A stretch of 47,249 nucleotides of DNA from a virus, in IMG/VR virus record IMGVR_UViG_3300024265_000086, positions 1 to 47,249 of that record. One strand, given 5' to 3'. The translations under genes and the position numbers were made by a program. Positions 39,551 to 45,700 of the stretch are shown here, piece by piece. The stretch's first letter is position 1, and every line of letters begins with the position of its first letter. The notes beneath the pieces were generated by a model. It did no database searches. It had not been told where the DNA came from and saw nothing but the letters and a program-made list of their open reading frames with translations.

Positions 39551-39793
39551 ATGGCGACATATAAAAAACTCGAAGGCGCTTCGAGTAGTCACAAGGTCGC
39601 TACTCTGATTTTATTTTTTACGATAAATTATCGAATAGTCGTTAAGAAGTGGTCAAAAAAAACGACGGCGTTTAACTCCGAAACATTTCATAATCAGTTC
39701 AAAAAGCACTCTGTTGTAACGAATAGTCGAAAGGTCGAAAAAGTGAACACGAAAAATTTTTTGCGCTTTATATCATCGGAAAAACCCCAATGA
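39551..39793 (+). CDS. Doubtful small ORF over the repeat and hairpin region
   Basis: A frame of 80 codons opens at ATG 39551. Its product is basic and polar (MATYKKLEGASSSHKVATLI, TINYRIVVKKWSKKTTAF) with no recognised domain. It lacks a ribosome site at normal spacing, contains a terminator-like hairpin and three DNA-level repeats in different frames, and its base pattern does not look like the neighbouring genes. It ends four bases past the start of the next gene. It may be a real small gene, but I think the DNA or RNA structure is more likely the functional part. Confidence 0.3.
   Translation: MATYKKLEGASSSHKVATLILFFTINYRIVVKKWSKKTTAFNSETFHNQFKKHSVVTNSRKVEKVNTKNFLRFISSEKPQ
39568..39619 (+). 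promoter_or_regulatory. Overlapping hairpins with T-run (attenuator-like)
   Basis: Hairpin 1: ACTCGAAG-GCG-CTTCGAGT (39568-39586), perfect. Hairpin 2: GAGTAG (39583-39588) with CTACTC (39600-39605), followed by TGATTTTATTTTTTA. The two share 39583-39586, so they exclude each other, as in anti-terminator and terminator pairs. A further palindrome, CGATAA-A-TTATCG, follows at 39621-39633. Confidence 0.55.
39582..39738 (+). repeat. Three direct repeats with CGARTAGTC core (iteron-like)
   Basis: CGAGTAGTC at 39582, and CGAATAGTC at 39632 and 39720. Copies 1 and 3 continue as ACAAGGTCG and GAAAGGTCG; copy 2 as GTTAAGAAGTGGTC. Spacing is 50 and 88 bases, and copies are not all in one codon frame, so the repeat is at DNA level. 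Their place between the winged-helix gene and the loader genes fits an origin or operator. Confidence 0.55.
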
Positions 39794-40605
39794 AAAGTAA
39801 CGACAAGTCGGTAACAAAGCGGAAGGTAAAAAGAGTTAAAAAAGAGAATAGGGGTCATATTATATCTCCTATATCTTCTGATAATAAGAAGAAGAGAATA
39901 AATATTAAGAAGTTAAAAGAAATTAGAGACCGTAGGTCTCTATGCGCGCCCAAAAGAAAAAAGAAAAAACTCGATTGGTCTCAAGTTGCCCAGAATAAGA
40001 AATTATCATTTTCGTTTTCGCCAACTGATGAAGAACGCGAAGAAATGCTTTCTATTTTGAAATTAACAATGCACAACCCAGCAAAAAAACTTTTGGTCAA
40101 AAAGCTTGGTGATGGTTTCGCGATAGCATATCAAAGATATAGACGGGCGTTAGAACGGGAACAAGGGAAACGTGGTTGTTTTCTTGTTTCTGATAGTTCA
40201 ATGAAACATGCCCAACAAGGCGGAATTCGTTGTATTCAAAAAGAGATTACCCCTTTTGAAGTGTTGCGGTATTGGCACAAACACATTGGTGATTTTAAAA
40301 ATGGTTCGCTCAAAATACCGCCGTTGACTTGGGTTGCTTCTGAACAAGCAATTGAGACTGTTGCTTGTAGCGATTTGAGCGCCAAAGGAGAAAAACCGTC
40401 TTTTGGTAATTCGTTTTCAGGAAAAGAATTAGATCCAAAAGTCAGAGAACTTTTGAAAAAGTTTGGAGTTGAAGAACAAGAAGAGGAATTTTTATTACAA
40501 ATACAGAACGCCGCTTGTGCAATTTCTCAAGGCGCTTTATTTTATATCCCAAAAAAAATAAAAAGGGCCGCCAAATATTTGGCAAAGGCGCATTTTTCAA
40601 AATGA
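39790..40605 (+). CDS. Probable replication protein
   Basis: The 271-residue product is not recognised as a named family. It has a very basic first 60 residues (KSVTKRKVKRVKKENRG, later CAPKRKKKKLDWSQVAQ). A helical core follows (DEEREEMLSILKLTMHNPAK, FAIAYQRYRRALEREQ), then ITPFEVLRYWHKHIGDF and LKIPPLTWVASEQAIETV, and a helical end (KVRELLKKFGVEEQEEEF). It directly precedes the helicase loader with an ATGA overlap, so it may be the initiator or a loader partner. A short AT-rich stretch near 39855-39945 with a palindrome looks unlike the rest of the gene. Confidence 0.55.
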   Translation: MKSNDKSVTKRKVKRVKKENRGHIISPISSDNKKKRINIKKLKEIRDRRSLCAPKRKKKKLDWSQVAQNKKLSFSFSPTDEEREEMLSILKLTMHNPAKKLLVKKLGDGFAIAYQRYRRALEREQGKRGCFLVSDSSMKHAQQGGIRCIQKEITPFEVLRYWHKHIGDFKNGSLKIPPLTWVASEQAIETVACSDLSAKGEKPSFGNSFSGKELDPKVRELLKKFGVEEQEEEFLLQIQNAACAISQGALFYIPKKIKRAAKYLAKAHFSK

Positions 40606-41285
40606 GAGATTTAGAAGAGGTCGAAGAATTTAAAACTCGGGTTGCTTCAAAACACATAAGTGACGAAAGAAAACATTTTTTGGTTGGGGCTTTCGAGGGT
40701 TGTGTGCCAATGGAGTTTTGGAAAATCAAAAAATCAAGTGTCAAGCAAAATGTTGACGTTTTTAAAAATGTGATTTTGAAATATTGTGAAAATCTAAATA
40801 AAGCTCATAGGCGTGGTTTTGGGCTTTGTTTAGTTGGTGATAATGGGGTTGGTAAAACATATTTTATCAGTTATGTTTTGACTCAGGCAATCAAAAAAAG
40901 GAAGACGGTTTATTATACAACTATGCTGCAACTTGAACATGATATAAAACGCGGATTTGATGACAAAGGAGCGACCAAATATCTCGATTTGCTTTTGACA
41001 AGTGATTGGTTAGCGATCGATGAACTTGGGAAAGAGCAAAGGGTTAAAGGAAGAAAGCAAACTGCCACTTTCATCGATAGCCAGTTTGAACGCATTTTAA
41101 AAAAGCGTTTCGATGATTCTATGCCGGTTTTGCTCGGTTCGAATTTAGATTATAAAGATTTGTCTAAAACCTATGGATCGTCTGTTGTTTCAGTGCTCAA
41201 AGGTAAGTATCTTGTGGCGGAATTGGTTGGTGAAGACTATAGAGAGGTGTTAGCGACTCAGACGAGAAAGGAAATGGGTTTTTGA
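40602..41285 (+). CDS. DnaC-like AAA+ helicase loader
   Basis: The product (227 residues) starts at ATG 40602, overlapping the preceding stop as ATGA; an earlier open stretch of the frame has no such support. GLCLVGDNGVGKT (79-86 holds the Walker A), WLAIDELGK (136-141 Walker B) and VLLGSNLD (sensor I at 179-182) are all present. Such loaders place DnaB-type helicases on DNA with ATP. The gene for the DnaB-like helicase follows. An N-terminal zinc or DnaB-binding region is short. Assignment is firm as AAA+ loader of the DnaC/DnaA-like group. Confidence 0.85.
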   Translation: MRDLEEVEEFKTRVASKHISDERKHFLVGAFEGCVPMEFWKIKKSSVKQNVDVFKNVILKYCENLNKAHRRGFGLCLVGDNGVGKTYFISYVLTQAIKKRKTVYYTTMLQLEHDIKRGFDDKGATKYLDLLLTSDWLAIDELGKEQRVKGRKQTATFIDSQFERILKKRFDDSMPVLLGSNLDYKDLSKTYGSSVVSVLKGKYLVAELVGEDYREVLATQTRKEMGF

Positions 41286-41291
41286 CCGGCT

Positions 41292-41321
41292 TTTACACCT
41301 TTTGGTGTGGTTTGGTATACA
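41292..41321 (+). promoter_or_regulatory. Possible promoter with small hairpin in spacer
   Basis: TTTACA (41292-41297), an 18-base spacer, then TATACA (41316-41321). ACACC-TTTT-GGTGT (41295-41308) forms a hairpin that overlaps the -35 and spacer. It lies in the 83-base gap before the DnaB-like gene; the rest of the gap shows nothing I recognise. Confidence 0.4.
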
Positions 41322-41368
41322 TCGAGCACAACGGCTGTCAGAACGGCGCACAAGGACTCTGAGAAGAT

Positions 41369-42751
41369 ATGGATCAACCTGTTTTTGACATTGAATTTGA
41401 AAAAGAGATATTAGCGCAAGCGCTGAAAGAACCGGAATATACAAAATTAGCTTCTAGGGTTCTAAATGCACATCATTTTGGGACTTCGGAATTAGCTTGG
41501 TGTTGGGAAATAATTTTTGATGTTTGGACAAAAAACAAAGAACTACCATCAAAAAAACTTTTTGTTCAAAAGGCAAAATACGCATTTGATGAAAAAGACG
41601 AACAATTAAAAAATCTTCGAGTTATCCGAAAATTATTTAAGTTAAAACCAAAAAATCCGCGTTCTACTCTCGAAGAATTGACCGATTTTGTAAGATTGGT
41701 TGATGCGCAAAGAGCAATGGAACTTGCGGTTGACAAGCTTGGAAAACATCAAATAGACGGTGCTTATAGTGAATTTCACAAATTGACAAAGCGCGATTAT
41801 AGCCCGGTTCAATTTACGCGTGTCAAATGGATTGAAGAATTCGAAGAAAGGCAAATAGAGAGAAAATATCAGCGTGATAATCCCGATTTGGTTGTTAAGG
41901 TTCCGACAAACATAAAAAAACTAGATCGAATTATTACCGGGTTGCAAATTGGTGAATTAGGCTTGGTGATGGGTACAACCTCACAAGGTAAAAGCGCAAT
42001 GTTAACGAATTTCGCTTATGCAGCTTTGATCGCTCGGGTTAGAAAATACAAAGTTGCTTATTTCGCTTTAGAAATGCCAGCGCGCCAAATAGCAATGAGA
42101 CAAGATGCGCGTTGGTTGAGAATGGATTACAACAAATTCAAAAATTATGATTTCACAAAAAAAGAAAGAAGGCGGATAGACAAAAAACTAAGGTCGGCAA
42201 GAAAAAGGCATAAAGAGTGTTTCGAGATCTTTAGTTTTCCACTTGGTAAGCCAACCATCAACTCTGTAAAAGACGCGTTAGAAAAATCGTTTGACGATTG
42301 TGGTTTTCGTCCTGATTTGGTTTTACTTGATTCGCCCGATCATATGCAACCGACAACAAAACAAGAGTCGACAAGACTCAACCACACAGTTGTTTATCAA
42401 GAGTGTAAGGCGTTTGCCGAAGAAGACGGCTACGCGGTTTGGGCAAGCGTTCACGCCGGGCGCGATTGGGAAAAAAAGGTTGCAACAACACAAGCCGCCG
42501 GTGAAAGTTACGACAAATCAAGGATTGCCGATTTAGTGGTGACACTAAACACACCAGAAAAGAAAACTAGATCGACCCGGGTTATTATCGATGATGATGA
42601 AGATGAAGATTTTATTGACGACCCAACGACGCTTGCAAAATACCGTTATATTGAATTGTATCTTGCAAAATATCGCGACGGCGAAGCGCGGATTTCAATT
42701 CCGCTTGATGGTAATTTTGCGAAAATGATCTTTGATGAGTTGGACGTATGA
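41369..42751 (+). CDS. dnaB: DnaB-like replicative helicase
   Basis: The 460-residue product has an N-terminal helical domain of about 130 residues (DIEFEKEILAQALKEPEY, HFGTSELAWCWEIIFDVW), then the RecA-like core: VPTNIKKLDRIITGLQIGEL, LVMGTTSQGKSAM (Walker A 202-209), VAYFALEMPARQIAMRQDAR (H1a) and PDLVLLDSPDHMQPT with Asp321 as Walker B. Later SVHAGRDWEKKV and YRYIELYLAKYRDGEARISI complete the core. These are the features of DnaB/T4 gp41-type helicases. It unwinds DNA at the phage fork and should act with the loader upstream and primase downstream. The following primase start overlaps its stop (ATGA). Confidence 0.87.
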   Translation: MDQPVFDIEFEKEILAQALKEPEYTKLASRVLNAHHFGTSELAWCWEIIFDVWTKNKELPSKKLFVQKAKYAFDEKDEQLKNLRVIRKLFKLKPKNPRSTLEELTDFVRLVDAQRAMELAVDKLGKHQIDGAYSEFHKLTKRDYSPVQFTRVKWIEEFEERQIERKYQRDNPDLVVKVPTNIKKLDRIITGLQIGELGLVMGTTSQGKSAMLTNFAYAALIARVRKYKVAYFALEMPARQIAMRQDARWLRMDYNKFKNYDFTKKERRRIDKKLRSARKRHKECFEIFSFPLGKPTINSVKDALEKSFDDCGFRPDLVLLDSPDHMQPTTKQESTRLNHTVVYQECKAFAEEDGYAVWASVHAGRDWEKKVATTQAAGESYDKSRIADLVVTLNTPEKKTRSTRVIIDDDEDEDFIDDPTTLAKYRYIELYLAKYRDGEARISIPLDGNFAKMIFDELDV

Positions 42752-43755
42752 AATTCGATATCCAAAAGTATGTTTTTACCAATCTCGAAGGTTGTAAAAA
42801 AGGATCAACTGGGCAGATAAGCGCGGTTTGTCCTTTTTGCGGCCGAAGTAGTCCAATTTCTTTTTACGTAGATATTAAGACAGGCAATTATATTTGTTTC
42901 AAATGCGAAAAGCGCGGGCGCCATTTAGTTGGTGTTGTTGCCGAAGTTGAAAATATAACTTGGCAACAAGCAAGGGCGTTTTTACTTAAAAATCTTTTAG
43001 AGCGTAGAAGAAAAGAAACTCTACCAACCCTAATAGAGAAAATAAAGGGTTTGAGAGAAACAGACGACGAAGACAAAGAAGAGAAAATCCAACTGTTGCC
43101 AGATGAATTTGTGCCAATTTACGAACGCAAAAAATGGAGGTTTCCAACTTATCTAAAAGAGCGCGGTGTTAAACGAGAAACAGCGCGCATTTGGGGTTTG
43201 GGGTTTTGCAATAGAGGGCGATACAGAAACAGAATTATCATTCCGATCGTTTGCCCAATTGGCGAGTCTTTTACTTCGCGCACTATTATCAAAAAACAAC
43301 TTCCAAAATATCTAAACCCGGTTTGCCCGTTTCAATCACACCTTTTGTTAGGTTGGCCACAGATTCAAAAAGGTGGTGATTTGGTGTTAGTTGAAGGGCC
43401 TTTGGACGTGATCAAAATGTCGCAAAACGGGTTTAACGCATTGGCGTTAAGTGGTAAGGTTTTACACTCTGAACAAATCAGAATGTTGACCACTTTACCA
43501 AGCGATACAACGATCACGATCATGCTTGATCCGGAAGAAAAAAAGGCACCTTTGGAGGTCGCTAAACAACTTGTGTTTGTCTTCGAGGGGGTTTATATTT
43601 CTACTTTACCAATCGGCATTGACCCCGGAAGCGCTACCGGGGAACAAGTTGAGAAAGCGGTTGATAACGCTGTTATTTTTCGAGGCGAGCGGGGCGCTTC
43701 TCTTGACATAAACGTTAATTTGTTAAGACAAAAGTTAAAAGAAACTTATTCATGA
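42748..43755 (+). CDS. dnaG: DnaG-like primase
   Basis: The 335-residue product has an N-terminal zinc site (CPFC at 28-31, CFKC at 50-53), a linker, and a TOPRIM core with LVLVEGPLDVI (Glu216, Asp220) and MLDPEE (Asp261). It is much shorter than bacterial DnaG (about 580 residues) and lacks a clear C-terminal helicase-binding domain, similar to T7-type or T4 gp61-like phage primases. It overlaps the helicase gene, so the two should be made together. It makes RNA primers for lagging-strand synthesis. Confidence 0.88.
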   Translation: MKFDIQKYVFTNLEGCKKGSTGQISAVCPFCGRSSPISFYVDIKTGNYICFKCEKRGRHLVGVVAEVENITWQQARAFLLKNLLERRRKETLPTLIEKIKGLRETDDEDKEEKIQLLPDEFVPIYERKKWRFPTYLKERGVKRETARIWGLGFCNRGRYRNRIIIPIVCPIGESFTSRTIIKKQLPKYLNPVCPFQSHLLLGWPQIQKGGDLVLVEGPLDVIKMSQNGFNALALSGKVLHSEQIRMLTTLPSDTTITIMLDPEEKKAPLEVAKQLVFVFEGVYISTLPIGIDPGSATGEQVEKAVDNAVIFRGERGASLDINVNLLRQKLKETYS

Positions 43756-43767
43756 TCGATTTTTTTC

Positions 43768-43811
43768 TTGACATATGAATTAGCGATGGTAATATTGTGA
43801 GTAGAAGAAAG
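43768..43811 (+). promoter_or_regulatory. Sigma70-like promoter
   Basis: TTGACA (43768-43773), 16-base spacer, TAATAT (43790-43795). A start near 43802 would leave only about 9 bases before the GTG at 43811. Confidence 0.5.
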
Positions 43812-44608
43812 TGGAATGGAGAAAAAAATTGAAAGAGCAAAAATTACCAGCGTGTTTTGGAACTTATGAAGAAGGCGATCAAGAGTGTGACGGTGGGCCT
43901 TGCGTGTTTAGAAAGCGTTGCGGCGCCTTCACCCGGTATTTAGGTACAACAAGAAAACGCAGTACGGCTTATTTGACAATAGAGGATGATAGATCTGTGC
44001 CTAAGCACGGTTATGCGCCTTTTATACGTTTTTGTGAGCAACTTCTTAGAGATGAAGCAAGTCAAAAAATCAAAAAACAACGCACGAAAGCGGTCGATCC
44101 AAACAGAGATAAAAGGAAAGATGGCCCAAGTATAAAAGCGAAACGCCGAAGCCGGATGACAAAAGCGCGGCGTGCAAGACGCAAACGAAACGAACTTTTG
44201 ATCGTTTTTGAACAGTTCAAAGTAGACTTTGAAAGTAGGCTCAAAAATAGGACTTTTGCCGCTTCGGATCAAATCATATCCACTGGACAATTTTACCAGT
44301 TCGATCGGCTTAAAACATCTGATTACATTGGTATAAGGTGTAAAACAAATCGCGGGGTTGATTTTCCGTTGGTTGTTCTAAAACTCAAAACATCAACCGA
44401 AGCCTTTGACGTAAAATTACCTTTTACGACCAAAGAGTTTAGAAAATTGGTTTCCAAAAGCACATTTAACAAACTTCAGCTAGAAGACAAAGAAGAGGGA
44501 CGGTTAAAGTCAATAATAAAAGACGCAAAACAACCCAAACTAGCTTTACTGTGCGAGGAACTTGTAAAAGCGGTAAATCAGAATAGAATAGATTTACCAT
44601 CAATCTAA
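43811..44608 (+). CDS. Cys-rich basic protein
   Basis: The 265-residue product starts with GTG 43811, the first start codon after an in-frame stop at 43802-43804. Residues 13-40 (PACFGTYEEGDQECDGGPC, then RKRCGAFTRYL) carry four Cys in a likely zinc-binding cluster. A Lys/Arg-rich linker (KIKKQRTKAVDPNRDKRK, KAKRRSRMTKARRARRKR) follows, then a helix and a beta-rich end (FYQFDRLKTSDYIGIRCKTN, DFPLVVLKLKTSTEAFDVKL). The phrase CFGxYxxxDxxCxxC resembles an N-terminal motif found in several phage proteins of unknown function. A nucleic acid-binding role is plausible. Function unknown. Confidence 0.6.
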   Translation: MEWRKKLKEQKLPACFGTYEEGDQECDGGPCVFRKRCGAFTRYLGTTRKRSTAYLTIEDDRSVPKHGYAPFIRFCEQLLRDEASQKIKKQRTKAVDPNRDKRKDGPSIKAKRRSRMTKARRARRKRNELLIVFEQFKVDFESRLKNRTFAASDQIISTGQFYQFDRLKTSDYIGIRCKTNRGVDFPLVVLKLKTSTEAFDVKLPFTTKEFRKLVSKSTFNKLQLEDKEEGRLKSIIKDAKQPKLALLCEELVKAVNQNRIDLPSI

Positions 44609-44614
44609 CGAGAA

Positions 44615-45700
44615 ATGAAAAAAAGAAGTCTCAAGATCGTCATTGTTGGCGGCGGTGTAACCGGTTTGATGTGTGCGCATCAATTTTTAAAGTGTGCTGA
44701 TGTTACCGTGATAGAAAAAGATCGTTTGGGTGGAGATTTTTCAAAAGGTGAAAACAAATATACACAAAGAACTGATCCTTTTTGTGCTTTGTTGGATTCT
44801 ATTGACGTTCCATATTCGGTTTTTTTTGTCAAAAATGGCATTTTGTTGAAAAATAAAATAGAGAAAATGGGACAAGACTTTTTCAAAAAAAGTAAGATGA
44901 ACAGACTTGAGCGTTTAAATGACGATCATTTTAGGAAAACGCGTTTATTGGAACCGCCGAAAAATCTAAAAAACTCAATGACTGAGCCAGCGCTTTTAAA
45001 AGTGTTTGGCGCTATCACAAAAATATCAGAAAGAAAGGCAATCAGAACAGACTCTGTTATGCTTCTTGAAAGTCTTGTTTATCATCTCGACGGGGTTAAA
45101 AGAGTTTTCTCAAAAGTGGTTGGGATTGGTATTAAGAGTTTGAAAGTTGAAAATGGAGAAACCATATATTTTGATTTTTTAATTTTTACTATTCCATTAT
45201 GGGAAATCAAAAAAATCGTATGGTGGAAAATTGGTTACTATAACGCAGTTAGGCGAAACGTTTTGTTTGTTCAACCAAAATTTCCAAAAACATTTTTGAA
45301 AAAAAATGGTTGTAAAACCGAAATTGAATTTTCATCAGATCGGTTTGCTGCGTGGGATTACATTTATACTCCATATACAATCGGCGGTGTTGTTTATAGG
45401 ATGTCACCATTTGATAACGGCTATGCAATAGAGGTGAACGGCGAATTGACAACAGAAAGGAAAGAGCGGATTTATTCAGATCTGTATTTTCTTTTTCCCG
45501 ATAATTGGCATTTTATAAAAGATCCGGTTGTTTTGAAAGGTCACATGTTACAAAGCGAAAGTGTTGATTTTTCAAAATGGCCAAAGAATATTTGTGCGAT
45601 CGGTCGTTATGCTCGTTGGGATGTTAACGCAACGTTAGACGTTTCTCTTGATAAAGTGTTAGAGGTTAAAACAAATTGGGGTTTTTGTGACGAAAACTAA
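44615..45700 (+). CDS. FAD-dependent oxidoreductase (amine oxidase/UGM-like fold)
   Basis: The 361-residue product opens with LKIVIVGGGVTGLMCAHQF, a Rossmann-type FAD site (GGGVTG at 12-17), followed by VTVIEKDRLGGDF with Glu34 for the ribose. The end, NICAIGRYARWDVNATLDVSLD then KVLEV, matches the second FAD contact, seen as GRY-x-x-W in UDP-galactopyranose mutase-like and amine-oxidase-like proteins. The middle (IKKIVWWKIGYYNAVRRNVL, AWDYIYTPYTIGGVVYRMSP) is the substrate domain. It lies between a Cys-rich gene and DNA polymerase, overlapping the latter by 14 bases. The reaction is unknown; sugar-nucleotide or DNA-base modification are options. Confidence 0.72.
   Translation: MKKRSLKIVIVGGGVTGLMCAHQFLKCADVTVIEKDRLGGDFSKGENKYTQRTDPFCALLDSIDVPYSVFFVKNGILLKNKIEKMGQDFFKKSKMNRLERLNDDHFRKTRLLEPPKNLKNSMTEPALLKVFGAITKISERKAIRTDSVMLLESLVYHLDGVKRVFSKVVGIGIKSLKVENGETIYFDFLIFTIPLWEIKKIVWWKIGYYNAVRRNVLFVQPKFPKTFLKKNGCKTEIEFSSDRFAAWDYIYTPYTIGGVVYRMSPFDNGYAIEVNGELTTERKERIYSDLYFLFPDNWHFIKDPVVLKGHMLQSESVDFSKWPKNICAIGRYARWDVNATLDVSLDKVLEVKTNWGFCDEN

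Noticed and set aside
40515-40601. Longer start for the helicase loader
   Set aside because: The extra codons are inside the previous gene without a ribosome site; ATG 40602 overlaps the stop as ATGA, the pattern used throughout this genome.
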